The notes: generated from the letters alone by a model not told the origin. A stretch of DNA of 64,000 bases from JAPOXR01 sp965219635 (GCA_965219635.1 OZ244783.1:1984001-2048000), one strand, 5' to 3'; shown: positions 25,934 through 35,119, numbered from the stretch's first letter. Numbers and translations: made by a program.

Positions 25934-26040
25934 GCCGAACCTGCCCAGCAGCAATTATCTGGACTTGCGTTTTGCTTTGCGGCACAATCCGATACTTGAA
26001 GGCTGCATTGCGCAGCACCTGAATTCGAGGGGGTAAGAAA

Positions 26041-27336
26041 ATGCAAAAGGACAAGAATGTTGCTCTTCCGGTAACGCGGAGGCGGGCGCTTCAGACACTC
26101 GGCGCCGGTTCACTGGCGGCAGCAGCCCCATTGCCATTGACGAGGTTCGCACAGGCCCAGAGTTCTGAGCCTATCCGGATCGGATTCCAGGTCCACAGGA
26201 CCGGTATCGGCGCGCTCTATGGCCGATGGTATGATCGGACCACAGAGGCCGCTGCGGCAAGGATCAACGCGGCCGGCGGGATCAATGGACGTCCGCTTGA
26301 AATCGTTGCGACCGATGATGGGACCGACCCAAAGCGCGGTGCCGAAGTGGTCGAGAAGTTTGCGACACAAGACAATTGCGATGTCGCCTACGGCACCCTC
26401 TTCAGCCATGTGGTCATCGGTTCGGCGCCACGGGCAGGTGAATTGAAGATACCTTACTTCGTGGTGTCCGAGGGGCACCATGTGGCGAGTGGAATACTGA
26501 ATCGCTACACGTTGCAGCCCGGGATCACCGACGTGAGGAGCCAGGTCCAGGCCATGGCGCCATTTGTATCCGACAATCTGGGCAAGAAGGCGACCTTGCT
26601 GTTTTCCGACTTTGCGTTCGGACACGATCACAGGGATTACTTTTCTGCAGCGTTCGAAAAGAACGGGGGTTCAGTGGTCGGACTCGTTCCGATTCCGACG
26701 ACGGAAACCTCCTTCACCAAGTATTTTCCAAAAATCCCGCAAGACACTGAAGTGTTGTACCATGTGATCGTTGGCCCTGCTGTCCTGACCTTCGTCAAGG
26801 AACTCGGAGAATTCTTCGGTTCAGGAGGACCCGAGTTCTTCGGGTACATTGACAGCCTTGAAACCGTCGATATCAACACCCCCGGGTTCGAGTTTCTTGA
26901 GGGGTCGCACTTCTGGGAAGGATTTCCCAGATACGCGCAGGCCAATCAGACGAGCCATGACGCGGCCTATCGCGCCGCCGTCGGAGTCGACAATAATGGC
27001 GCTTCCATCACCGACCCCAAGGACATCTCTACCTACGCCCACATGTTCGGATGCTGGGAGACCTTGAACATCATCAAGAAGGGCATGGAAGCGGCCGACT
27101 ATCAGGGACCGAAGGATCGCCAAGCACTGATTGAAGCCGTGGAGGCAATGACTGAAATTCCGCTGTCAGACGATCACCCCCAGGGCGACAAACTGTTTAA
27201 TGGCAAGACGCACCAGGTGTTTGGTCACCAGTACATTACGAAGGCTATGAATGGCAGGCTTGATCTGGTCCATACGACTTCGATCGAGGACACATTCTAT
27301 CCTGACCAGGTTGACTATACGACCCAATCGTTCTGA
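26041..27336 (+). CDS. Branched-chain amino acid-type ABC transporter substrate-binding protein
   Basis: A 431-aa periplasmic ligand-binding protein of the LivK/urea-amide family. The N-terminus has a twin-arginine style signal (TRRRALQTLGAGSLAAAAPL, cleavage near FAQAQ). Motifs include GFQVHRTGIGALYG, ARINAAGGINGRPLEIVATDDGTDP and AYGTLFSH. Good ribosome-binding site (GAGGGGG). It opens an operon with two permeases and two ATPases. The family binds very diverse ligands including aromatic acids and amides; closeness to the nicotinate-type cluster makes a heterocycle possible but unproven. Confidence 0.9.
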   Translation: MQKDKNVALPVTRRRALQTLGAGSLAAAAPLPLTRFAQAQSSEPIRIGFQVHRTGIGALYGRWYDRTTEAAAARINAAGGINGRPLEIVATDDGTDPKRGAEVVEKFATQDNCDVAYGTLFSHVVIGSAPRAGELKIPYFVVSEGHHVASGILNRYTLQPGITDVRSQVQAMAPFVSDNLGKKATLLFSDFAFGHDHRDYFSAAFEKNGGSVVGLVPIPTTETSFTKYFPKIPQDTEVLYHVIVGPAVLTFVKELGEFFGSGGPEFFGYIDSLETVDINTPGFEFLEGSHFWEGFPRYAQANQTSHDAAYRAAVGVDNNGASITDPKDISTYAHMFGCWETLNIIKKGMEAADYQGPKDRQALIEAVEAMTEIPLSDDHPQGDKLFNGKTHQVFGHQYITKAMNGRLDLVHTTSIEDTFYPDQVDYTTQSF

Positions 27337-27354
27337 GGCAGCACCCGGAAAAAT

Positions 27355-27378
27355 CGGGCCGTAATGGATTTCGGCCCG
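27355..27378 (+). other. Hairpin presenting the livH-like start codon in its loop
   Basis: CGGGCCG (27355-27361) pairs with CGGCCCG (27372-27378), leaving a 10-nt loop that contains the ATG of the permease gene at 27364. No strong Shine-Dalgarno precedes it. This could make translation of the permease depend on ribosomes finishing the binding-protein gene. Confidence 0.45.
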
Positions 27379-28290
27379 CACTTCCTTCTTGCCACGCTTG
27401 AAGGCGCCATAGCCGCCGCCGTCCTGTCGTTGACGGCGGTGGGCCTTAGTATTGTGTTCGGCATCATGCGCGTGGTGAATGTTGCCCATGGCGAGTTCTT
27501 CATGCTCGGTGCGGTCGGAGCGTGGTGGGTGACAACCGCGATCGGCGGCCACCCTGCCTTCGGATTCCTTGCAGCGCTGCTAGTGGCACCTGTGCTGGTC
27601 GGGCTGGTGGCGGCCCTAGCCGACAAACTGGTGTTGTACAGGCTCGGTTATGATCCTGAGCGCACAATCGTGGCTACCATCGGCCTGCTATACGTCATCC
27701 AGCAAATCACCCTATTGACGTTTGGCCCTGACGCGCGCCCGGTTCAGCCACCCTTCAACAAGCGAATAGCCATCCCCTGGATTGAGTTTGGAGAGGGTGG
27801 AATTGCGTTGACCTGGCCTTGGGGCCTGGCCACGACTACCTACAAGCTCGCAGTCATTGCCGCTGCAATCGTGATCCTTTTTGGAGTGTGGCAGTTTCTG
27901 TCACGGTCGCGTTTCGGGCTGTTGATGCGCGCCACGCAGCTTGACCGCGAGATGGCAACGGCCTTCGGAATTCCTGTCCGCAGGGTCTATGCTTGGGTGT
28001 TCGGAATGGGCGCAGGCCTCGCGGCCCTTGGCGCCGTTCTCATCGTTCCGGTCCAGCAAGCCCACTATCTGATGGGAACAGACCCTCTCCTGCTTTCCTT
28101 TATCGTCGTCATCATCGGCGGACTTGGCAGCCTGCCTGGCACAATAGCCGCCGCTGTCCTGATCGGCATGAGTGATGGGATCATTTCGGTATTCTTTTCA
28201 CCTACGCTGGCGAAAATCCTGGCGACGTTGCTGGTGGCGTTCGTGCTGGTATTCAGGCCGCAAGGCCTGTTTGGACGGGCCCGAACATGA
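27364..28290 (+). CDS. Branched-chain amino acid-type ABC permease (LivH-like)
   Basis: A 308-aa polytopic membrane protein of the LivH family. It has the typical N-terminal block GLSIVFGIMRVVNVAHGEFFMLGA, the coupling region RATQLDREMATAFGIPVRRVYAW and the C-terminal VVIIGGLGSLPGTIAAAVLIG. It lies 27 bp after the binding-protein gene, and its stop overlaps the start of the next permease (ATGA). It forms a heterodimer channel with the LivM-like protein. Confidence 0.93.
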   Translation: MDFGPHFLLATLEGAIAAAVLSLTAVGLSIVFGIMRVVNVAHGEFFMLGAVGAWWVTTAIGGHPAFGFLAALLVAPVLVGLVAALADKLVLYRLGYDPERTIVATIGLLYVIQQITLLTFGPDARPVQPPFNKRIAIPWIEFGEGGIALTWPWGLATTTYKLAVIAAAIVILFGVWQFLSRSRFGLLMRATQLDREMATAFGIPVRRVYAWVFGMGAGLAALGAVLIVPVQQAHYLMGTDPLLLSFIVVIIGGLGSLPGTIAAAVLIGMSDGIISVFFSPTLAKILATLLVAFVLVFRPQGLFGRART

Positions 28291-29219
28291 AGGAGCGCTG
28301 GCTTCACGGTGGAGTGCTGGTGGTCCTCGCCGGACTTTTCCTTGTGTTACCCGACTATCATGACGGCGCCATTGCCCGCATCATGGTGCTGGCGGTCTAC
28401 GCGATCGGCTACAATCTGCTGTTCGGCTACACCGGCTTGCTCAGCCTCGGCCATGCGCTCTTCTTTGCCGCAGGCATGTATGGGTTCGGACTTCCCATGC
28501 GGTTGTTTGGAGTCGAGGCATTGCCAGCCATGGCATGCGGGCTGGTTGCCGCCATGCTGGTTTCGGCGGTGATCGGATTTCTGGCCCTGAGAACCGCTGG
28601 GGTCGCATTCATGATTGTGACTCTGATGTTCGCTCAGGCGGGCTTCCTGGCGGCCCTGTATTTTGGGGAGTACACGCGCGGCGATGAAGGATTTGTCATC
28701 CAGCAGGCGGATCGTGTCATCGCAGGTATCGACCTTTCGGATCATACCAACCGTTATTTTGCAGCACTGTTGATATTTGCCATAGCTTACCTGCTGGTGG
28801 CTGGCCTCATTCGCTCCCGCTTCGGCCGATGCCTGGTGGCAATTCGCGAAAACGAGGAGCGCGCCCGAATGCTCGGCTATGACGTGTGGATGCACAAGTA
28901 CTTCGCCGTAATCGCCTCAGGCACGATTTCGGGACTTGCCGGCGCAACCTACGCATTGCTGTTCGGCTATGCTGGAGCCACCTTTGCCTCAGTGCAGTAT
29001 TCGATCCTGCCGTTGCTATGGGTGCTGCTTGGAGGTGCCGGGACAACCATTGGGCCACTGCTTGGCACCGCATTCACATTCTATCTCATCGACTACGCCA
29101 GTGAACTCACAACTGCTCATCTCCTTGTTGTCGGGGTCGCGATCGTACTCCTGACCTTGTTTGCCCCTCAGGGAATTGCCGGTGAGTTGCGCCGCCGGGG
29201 TGTGCGGTGGCTCCCATGA
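28287..29219 (+). CDS. Branched-chain amino acid-type ABC permease (LivM-like)
   Basis: A 310-aa membrane protein of the LivM family. Characteristic blocks: YNLLFGYTGLLSLGHALFFAAG, LRTAGVAFMIVTLMFAQ, AIRENEERARMLGYDVWMHK (cytoplasmic coupling loop) and WVLLGGAGTTIGPLLGTA. It overlaps both neighbours by 4 bp, so it is translationally coupled within the operon. Confidence 0.93.
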   Translation: MKERWLHGGVLVVLAGLFLVLPDYHDGAIARIMVLAVYAIGYNLLFGYTGLLSLGHALFFAAGMYGFGLPMRLFGVEALPAMACGLVAAMLVSAVIGFLALRTAGVAFMIVTLMFAQAGFLAALYFGEYTRGDEGFVIQQADRVIAGIDLSDHTNRYFAALLIFAIAYLLVAGLIRSRFGRCLVAIRENEERARMLGYDVWMHKYFAVIASGTISGLAGATYALLFGYAGATFASVQYSILPLLWVLLGGAGTTIGPLLGTAFTFYLIDYASELTTAHLLVVGVAIVLLTLFAPQGIAGELRRRGVRWLP

Positions 29220-29935
29220 CTCTTCTTGAAACCAGAGGACTCAGCAAAAATTTTGGCGGCCTTCGGGCCGTCGATGATGTGGATTTCGTTCTGCCTGAAG
29301 GTCAAATCCGGGCATTGATCGGGCCCAATGGCGCGGGCAAATCCACATTCGTTGCCGCAGTCTGCGGGCGGATAAAGGCTGCAAGCGGCACGGTCCATTT
29401 CAACGGAGCCGACATTTCCCGCCTGCCCGCACACAGGCGGATCCAACTGGGAATGGCATACACGTTTCAGATCACGTCTGTCTTCTCGAACCTTGAAGTC
29501 CGCGAGAATGTGGCTCTCGCAGTACGGCGCATGCAAAATTCCGGAGAAGGCGCCGTCAATCGCAGAGTCGCCGACCTGCTTAGCCAGCTAGGCATCGCAG
29601 ATCTTGCCGAACAGCAGGCTGGCGATCTGAGCTATGGTCACCAGAGATTGCTGGAAATTGCCATGGGGCTTGCCCAGACTCCGAGGCTCTTCATTCTGGA
29701 TGAGCCCACACAGGGCCTAGCCGAAGGAGAAATCGAGGACTTCAAGCAACTCATCCGGACACTGGGTGGAGAAACGACCGTACTGCTGATCGAGCACAAC
29801 ATGAATGTCGTTATGGAGACGGCCGACTTCATTACCGTATTCGACTCCGGGAAAGTGCTTGCGGAGGGGAGCCCCGAGCATGTGCGGTCTGACCCGGCAG
29901 TGCAGACAGCTTATCTCGGAACGAGCAATGCTTGA
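29216..29935 (+). CDS. Branched-chain amino acid-type ABC ATPase (LivG-like)
   Basis: A 239-aa ABC ATPase. Walker A GPNGAGKST, Q-loop in YTFQIT, a relaxed signature DLSYGHQRLLEIAMGLA (SYGHQ in place of SGGQ, as in many LivG proteins), Walker B LFILDEPTQGL and switch His in LLIEHNM. ATG 29216 overlaps the livM-like stop as ATGA. It pairs with the LivF-like ATPase. Confidence 0.93.
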   Translation: MTLLETRGLSKNFGGLRAVDDVDFVLPEGQIRALIGPNGAGKSTFVAAVCGRIKAASGTVHFNGADISRLPAHRRIQLGMAYTFQITSVFSNLEVRENVALAVRRMQNSGEGAVNRRVADLLSQLGIADLAEQQAGDLSYGHQRLLEIAMGLAQTPRLFILDEPTQGLAEGEIEDFKQLIRTLGGETTVLLIEHNMNVVMETADFITVFDSGKVLAEGSPEHVRSDPAVQTAYLGTSNA

Positions 29936-30623
29936 AGTTGACGAGATCCATGCAGCCTACGGCAGGGCAAGCGTGCTGTTCGGACTGTCTGTCACGGTTG
30001 AACCCGGTGAAATCCACTGTCTCTTGGGCCGCAACGGCGCAGGCAAGACAACAACGATAAAGTCCATCATGGGGTTGCTTCCCATCGTATCAGGAAGCAT
30101 CCGTCTGGATGGCGAGGAACTTTCTTCAATTCCAGCGCACGAGATTCCGGGGCGCGGGATAGGCCTGATACCGCAAGGCAGACGGCTGTTTGCTGAACTC
30201 TCCGTTGAGGAGAATCTTGAGGTTGGCCTTCTCGTCAACAACGCGGACCACCGGATAAAGGACCATGTACTTTCGATGTTCCCTCGATTGCGGGAACGGC
30301 TACGCCAACCTGCTGCAACTCTATCGGGAGGGGAACAGCAGATGCTGGCTGTGGCCCGAGCACTATGCCTGGAACCGAAGGTCCTGCTCCTCGACGAACC
30401 GACTGAAGGTCTTCAGCCCTCTATGATCGCGTTGATCCGCAATTCGTTGCGGCAGCTCAGGGCCAGGGGCGTTGCAATTCTGCTGGTCGAACAGCGATTT
30501 GAAGCTGTCATGTCGATTGCAGATCGCGTTTCTTTCATTGAACACGGCAAGGTTCTGGAGACATTGCCGGCCGAAGAAGCAGTGAGGGACCGCTCCAGAT
30601 TGGCGAGGTATCTGGGCGTTTAG
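29928..30623 (+). CDS. Branched-chain amino acid-type ABC ATPase (LivF-like)
   Basis: A 231-aa ABC ATPase. Walker A GRNGAGKTT, LIPQGRRLFAELSVEENL, signature LSGGEQQMLAVARAL, Walker B VLLLDEPTEGL, then the LivF-type LLVEQRFE. ATG 29928 lies 8 bp inside the preceding gene. It closes the five-gene transporter operon, which converges on the ferredoxin-NADP reductase gene. Confidence 0.94.
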   Translation: MLEVDEIHAAYGRASVLFGLSVTVEPGEIHCLLGRNGAGKTTTIKSIMGLLPIVSGSIRLDGEELSSIPAHEIPGRGIGLIPQGRRLFAELSVEENLEVGLLVNNADHRIKDHVLSMFPRLRERLRQPAATLSGGEQQMLAVARALCLEPKVLLLDEPTEGLQPSMIALIRNSLRQLRARGVAILLVEQRFEAVMSIADRVSFIEHGKVLETLPAEEAVRDRSRLARYLGV

Positions 30624-30651
30624 CCTTTCGCACCACTCCTGGTCTTGCCGC

Positions 30652-31464
30652 TCAGCCAACGAAGGCGCGTTCTACGACGAAGTCCGCAGGTTCGCTGTTC
30701 GAGCCTTCCACAAATCCGTCGCCTTCTAAAATTGCCTTCATTTCCTTGAGAAGCCCCATCGACCCGCAGATCATGAATCTGTCCACATCGCGAGTGTGGT
30801 TCGGCAATCCGAGTTCCTCAAAAAACCGGCCCGACCGGATCAGGTCGGTTATCCGTCCCATCCGGTTGGACTCCTCCCGAGTGGTCGTAGGAAAATGGAC
30901 CAGTGCCTGAACCGCCTCATCTCCGACCAGCGGATCATTCAGCGCCGCCTCGACAAGCTCCTGCCCGTATTTGAGTTCGGCAACCAGGCGACATGTATGG
31001 GAGAGAACCACCTGTTCGAACTTTTCGTAGGTCTCCGGATCCCTGACCAGCGAAGCAAATGGGGCAATTCCTGTGCCAGTCGACAACAAGAAGAGGCGCT
31101 TGCCCGGAAGCAGAGCATCATTCACGAGGGTTCCCGTTGGCTTCCGCCTCATCAGAACCACATCTCCGGGGCGGATTTTCTGGAGGTGCATGGTCAAGGG
31201 GCCATCTGGCACCTTGATCGAGAAGAACTCAAGTTCCTCATCCCAACTCGGGCTTGCAATCGAATAGGCGCGGTAGATGGGCCTATCAGCGTTCGGAAGT
31301 CCGATCATGACGAATTCGCCCGAGCGAAACCTGAAGCTGCGGGGGCGGGTGATCCTGAACTTGAACAACCTGTCGGTGTAGTGCTCCACCATGGTTACGG
31401 TCTCGGCGAATACGCCCGCCGGAACCTCCATCGCTTTGCCCTGAGTATCAATTGCCTGATCCAT
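30652..31464 (-). CDS. fpr: Ferredoxin--NADP reductase
   Basis: A 270-aa flavoprotein of the bacterial Fpr subclass that exchanges electrons between NADPH and ferredoxin or flavodoxin. FAD-binding RAYSIASPSWDEELEFFSI, TGTLVNDALLPG, the NADP-binding LLSTGTGIAPFASLVRDPETY, and the C-terminal FMICGSMGLLKEMKAIL with ending FVVERAFVG. ATG 31464 (MDQAIDTQG) is chosen over the longer frame. A promoter with TTGACA and a MarR-like palindrome lie upstream. Its position near a ferredoxin-dependent 6-hydroxynicotinate-reductase-like gene suggests a role in supplying low-potential electrons, though Fpr is also a general oxidative-stress enzyme. Confidence 0.93.
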   Translation of the reverse strand: MDQAIDTQGKAMEVPAGVFAETVTMVEHYTDRLFKFRITRPRSFRFRSGEFVMIGLPNADRPIYRAYSIASPSWDEELEFFSIKVPDGPLTMHLQKIRPGDVVLMRRKPTGTLVNDALLPGKRLFLLSTGTGIAPFASLVRDPETYEKFEQVVLSHTCRLVAELKYGQELVEAALNDPLVGDEAVQALVHFPTTTREESNRMGRITDLIRSGRFFEELGLPNHTRDVDRFMICGSMGLLKEMKAILEGDGFVEGSNSEPADFVVERAFVG

Positions 31465-31968
31465 GCCTTGCAATCCACATCTCTGAGAAACCGTTGCCGA
31501 TCGCAATCGCAGGGATGTGCGCGGAAGCCATACCCACGCCAATCAACACATCCATTCGATCGTTGGTATACTAATGACTAAGTTCGCGAATGCTGTTTGT
31601 CAACTGCAAGACTCGAATTGCAAGTGCTTGGGATCAGAACCGTCCGAGCCTTTGTGAGCGGCCAACAATCGGGACTCGGTTTTGGAACAGGCCTACTCAT
31701 TGGTAGCAGAAAGGTCGCCGGGCTCAGGTCAACGAAGCAAACCGAATGAGCTACCTGAATTGAGCAAGACAACTTGCCAGCATGCTGAAACGGACCGCTG
31801 TGCATGCCTAGATTATTTCGGCAAGCCGACCGAGCTCCTCGTTTGTTTGACTACGTGACGCCAAACGGGTCGCCCATCTTGGCATTTTCATGGATCAGTA
31901 TTCCAGGAAATCAGCAATCGCAACTGTGACTGCAAGCGTGCCCGTCCCGAAGATTTTTTTACTTGTCA
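31465..31968. other. fpr upstream region
   Basis: About 500 bp between the fpr start and the retropepsin-like gene's 3' end. The fpr-proximal part holds the promoter and MarR-like site; no gene was recognised in the remainder. Confidence 0.5.
31562..31603 (-). promoter_or_regulatory. fpr promoter with MarR-like palindrome
   Basis: Read on the minus strand there is a -35 TTGACA (31598-31603 complement), and downstream ATTAGTATACCAAC at 31562-31575. Its core TTAGTATACCAAC matches 11 of 13 positions of TTAGCATACTAAC, which overlaps the promoter of the nicotinate-type operon at 44160-44173 in the same orientation. At 17-bp spacing from the -35, the site would cover the transcription start. Confidence 0.4.
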
Positions 31969-32415
31969 TCACGAGCGTCCGAAATAGTATTTCCTGGAAC
32001 TTGGATCCACAGCAACTCTGATCCGTTCCAAAAGCCCACCATATCCCAGAAAACTTCCCCTGTCCCAGTCGTCGCATACAAATAGCGTAGCATCAACTTC
32101 GAGTGACTCTCCGCCTTCTGCTATCAGAGTAATTGGTACTCTCTCAAGACTCCCCTCTTTCCGGCCAGCTGCGGTGTGCAACGGGATCTGGTCAGATGTC
32201 ATATTCAACCCAATTTGTCTGTTCAACTCCGAGTTCAGGATGACATAAGGAGCCGCTGTATCCACTCTTGCGACTAGCGGTGTTGGTACCTCACCCTCCA
32301 CGACAACTTTTATGTGAATGAATGCATTCTCGGAACGCTGTGCGGGATCATCATCTAGGTAGGTCGTGACTCCCGAAAATGGCACTTCATCATCAAGCAA
32401 CAACATTGATGGCAC
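31969..32415 (-). CDS. Retropepsin-like aspartic protease-family protein
   Basis: A 148-aa protein with the clan AA aspartic protease pattern: VARVDTAAPYVILNSEL, with Asp52-Thr53-Ala54 in place of the active-site DTG/DSG, a middle strand pair, and FLGYGGLLERIRVAVDPSSRKYYFG, the usual C-terminal part of bacterial retropepsin-like proteins. GTG 32415 overlaps the previous stop (TAGTG); ATG 32406 is an alternative. Whether it is an active protease is open. It is paired with the DUF5678-like protein upstream, a pairing seen in other genomes. Confidence 0.65.
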   Translation of the reverse strand: MPSMLLLDDEVPFSGVTTYLDDDPAQRSENAFIHIKVVVEGEVPTPLVARVDTAAPYVILNSELNRQIGLNMTSDQIPLHTAAGRKEGSLERVPITLIAEGGESLEVDATLFVCDDWDRGSFLGYGGLLERIRVAVDPSSRKYYFGRS

Positions 32416-33206
32416 TAAAAAGGTACTACCTTATGAATTAGTGGCAGTTCGCTTGACTCGTTGACCTCGCCCATCTTCCTATTCAGTTCATCAAGGGTTT
32501 TTGCAGATGCCACAAGCTGCGTTCCACTGATGGCAACCCACAGACCTCTGTACTTGTGTCCATGTTTCCTGAGCCAGTCCAATTCTCCGCCAGCAATTCC
32601 TCCAGGACGCTTTGACCTCCGTGCCCGGCCAGGTGAAATTGCTTTCAGGAGTGCAGAGATCCTGCCATCTCCTGCAAAACTGGTAGCACCAGACTGAAGT
32701 GTTGCCCGGGCCACTTGAATCCGCTGCCTGCCAAGTAGGCGCTTGGCTTCGTCAAGCACCACAAGTGGCTTAGCGCTCAAGTCGGACCGGCCCAGATCAG
32801 CCTCCAGACCAGGTGCAGAAGATTGTGACTCGACACCAGCAGGTAGTCTTTGGTCATCATACTGTCGTACAATACCCTTCTTAAGATTTTTGCTTTGCAA
32901 CTCAGGTTGCACCTTGGATTTGCCACAGCCAGATGGTGCGACAATTTCACTCAATCTCTGTGCATGGCCCGCAAAGCAGAGTTGGTTCACTTTTCTCAAT
33001 GAACTGGAGACATTCGGCGGACACTGATTGAGGTTACGTTCAAACTGGTTCCGATATCCTGATCCCTTGCTCCACGTTGTGGCAAATCCATTCCCAAAAC
33101 CCACGGACTTTTCTGAACTCGTCAGAGCATTCGGGACAGCGCGCTGGGAGCTACCCCAAGGAGTCTTCCAATCTCTGGTAACAGTAGATGCAACAGGAAC
33201 TATCAT
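32415..33206 (-). CDS. Hypothetical protein with C-terminal DUF5678-like domain
   Basis: The open frame is 263 aa, but only the last 55 or so residues look familiar: LDWLRKHGHKYRGLWVAISG then TQLVASAKTLDELNRKMGEV, the DUF5678 pattern. The preceding part is Ser/Gly/Arg-rich with no recognised domain, and the true start may be a GTG or TTG well inside the frame (for example near 32770). It overlaps the retropepsin-like gene by one base, so they form a two-gene unit. The function is unknown. Confidence 0.5.
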   Translation of the reverse strand: MIVPVASTVTRDWKTPWGSSQRAVPNALTSSEKSVGFGNGFATTWSKGSGYRNQFERNLNQCPPNVSSSLRKVNQLCFAGHAQRLSEIVAPSGCGKSKVQPELQSKNLKKGIVRQYDDQRLPAGVESQSSAPGLEADLGRSDLSAKPLVVLDEAKRLLGRQRIQVARATLQSGATSFAGDGRISALLKAISPGRARRSKRPGGIAGGELDWLRKHGHKYRGLWVAISGTQLVASAKTLDELNRKMGEVNESSELPLIHKVVPF

Positions 33207-33899
33207 TGCAGACTTACTTCTCTCGAAGACAAATGGATTCCAGCTCTTGTTTCAAAATCAAGAGCATGCGAGTCTAGCAGGATCATATATGCCGATCAAC
33301 GCACACTCTTGCGGCGCCATTTGGCAGCCATAAATTGTATCTAACGTTACTGTCCGTTAGCGGTTCAGTGTCCTGATTGACCCGGATGTCGCTATTCTGG
33401 ATCAGAAAGTAGTCTGATAGGGCTGCCATCACGGCATTGTGCAACCCGGGATTCGGGTTGAGAAAATCAAAGACAGGGCCACCGAAACAGACTCAATAAT
33501 GGACTCGCTTTTCCTAACAGCGTATCCAGTCATGATCTGTCTCCAAGCCGAAAACTGGTTTCCGGCGTCCAGTATACATTGGCAATCTGTGCTCAACAGG
33601 GCGCATGGTCAAGCGCTTTGTTGTAGAAACTGTGCTTCGAGTCTGAAATATCGAATTGAAACCGTTCCGGAGTCGTATCATCAAGATGCTGGCACATGAT
33701 GTCACTCGCCCTTAGGACGATACTCTCAGTAAGCCGTTTTTGGGCCTCAAGGCGTGTTTCGAACAGCGCCACGCACAACAGATGAGCTGACCCACGAACT
33801 GTCACTTCTCCCGCCCGCACATCGGGTAACAGCAATTTTAATCAATGGCTCGCTCCGATACACTTGCCCGGGCATGCAAGCTTGGAATTGGAGGCAATC
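33207..33899. other. Upstream region of the enamidase gene
   Basis: Nearly 700 bp. A minus-strand frame at 33593-33835 (80 aa, LFETRLEAQKRLTESIV) is protein-like in composition but has no recognised family. An inverted repeat CTAACG/CGTTAG (33341-33360, 8-nt spacer) is present. The last 60 bp hold the enamidase ribosome-binding site. Confidence 0.4.
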
Positions 33900-35078
33900 A
33901 TGGCTGAATCAGGCGGCAAACTCGTCGTACGGAACATCGGGTTGATCCTGACAGGCAAACTTGAACAACCGTTGATGGACGGCGATTGCGTTGTTTCCGT
34001 AGACGGCAAGATTGTAGAGGCAGGATACGAACGGGACCTCGACACAAGTGGCGCAACAACTGTGATTGACGCAAACGGCGTCACGCTGGCCCCAGGACTC
34101 ATAGACAGTCATGTGCACCCGGTTGTTGGTGACTATACACCTCGCCAGCAACAGCTTCACTGGATTGACTCCACGCTGAATGGGGGCGTCACCACAATGA
34201 TCTCGGCCGGTGAGGTTCACATGCCGGGTCGCCCCAGGGACATCGTCGGATTGAAGGCAATGGCGATTGCCGCCCAGCGCTGGTACGAGAATTTTCGTCC
34301 GTCTGGCGTGAAGGTCCTGGCAGGCGCTCCCGTGATCGAACACGGGATGGAGGAACAGGATTTCAAAGACCTTGCCGATGCGGGCGTGAAGCTCATGGGC
34401 GAAGTCGGACTTGGTTCTGTCAAGGATGGGCCGACTGCCAGGAAGATGGTGGATTGGGCGCGAAAATACGGGATCCAAAGCACTATCCATACGGGCGGAC
34501 CCTCAATTCCGGGCTCCGGGCTGATCGACAAGGACATTGTTCTGGAAGCGGGAACCGATGTGATCGGACATATCAATGGCGGTCATTCGGCGCTACCGGA
34601 CGACCAGATTGTGTGCCTCTGCGAGAGTTGCATGAAGAGTCTGGAAATCGTCCACAATGGAAACGAGCGTGCGGCCCTGCTGACACTCAATACGGCCAGA
34701 GAGCTTGGGCAACTGGAGCGGATCATCCTCGGAACCGATGGCCCGGCTGGCTCGGGAGTTCAACCGCTTGGAATACTGCGAATGATCGCCATGCTGTCCA
34801 GCTTGGGTAACGTGGCCGCCGAACAGGCAGTTTGCTTTGGAACCGGCAATACCGCGCGCATGCGGGAGCTTGACGTTGGTCTGATAGAGCCCGGATTCTG
34901 TGCCGACTTCGTGCTCATGGACCAGGCGCAGCACTCGCCGGGAGCCAACATTCTGGAGTCAATCGGCCAGGGCAATCTTCCCGGGGTCGGAATGACGATC
35001 ATTGATGGTGTCGTGCGATCGCACCGAAGCCGGAACACGCCGCCAGCCCAGCGCCTGCCTTTCATTGAAGCGAGTTGA
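33900..35078 (+). CDS. Amidohydrolase family protein, enamidase-like
   Basis: A 392-aa metal-dependent hydrolase. Metal ligands H71 and H73 in LIDSHVHP, later His in STIHTGG and GHINGGHSA, and the catalytic Asp in GTDGPAGSG. Overall length and motifs match enamidase of nicotinate fermentation, which opens 6-oxo-1,4,5,6-tetrahydronicotinate to 2-formylglutarate and ammonia. ATG 33900 follows a clear GGAGG. It lies across rmuC from an operon encoding the preceding two steps, which strengthens the call. Other cyclic amide substrates remain possible. Confidence 0.82.
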   Translation: MAESGGKLVVRNIGLILTGKLEQPLMDGDCVVSVDGKIVEAGYERDLDTSGATTVIDANGVTLAPGLIDSHVHPVVGDYTPRQQQLHWIDSTLNGGVTTMISAGEVHMPGRPRDIVGLKAMAIAAQRWYENFRPSGVKVLAGAPVIEHGMEEQDFKDLADAGVKLMGEVGLGSVKDGPTARKMVDWARKYGIQSTIHTGGPSIPGSGLIDKDIVLEAGTDVIGHINGGHSALPDDQIVCLCESCMKSLEIVHNGNERAALLTLNTARELGQLERIILGTDGPAGSGVQPLGILRMIAMLSSLGNVAAEQAVCFGTGNTARMRELDVGLIEPGFCADFVLMDQAQHSPGANILESIGQGNLPGVGMTIIDGVVRSHRSRNTPPAQRLPFIEAS

Positions 35079-35119
35079 AGGCGTTCTGTGTCTAGGCAGC
35101 AGCGGCGGAAGCTGACAGG

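Noticed and set aside
33341..33360. Inverted repeat CTAACG/CGTTAG as a possible MarR operator
   Set aside because: The half-sites face the opposite way to the GTTAG...CTAAC operators and the spacing differs; it is also more than 500 bp from the enamidase start.
33593..33835. An 80-aa minus-strand frame upstream of the enamidase gene
   Set aside because: Composition is protein-like but no start signal or recognised family supports it; only mentioned in the intergenic note.
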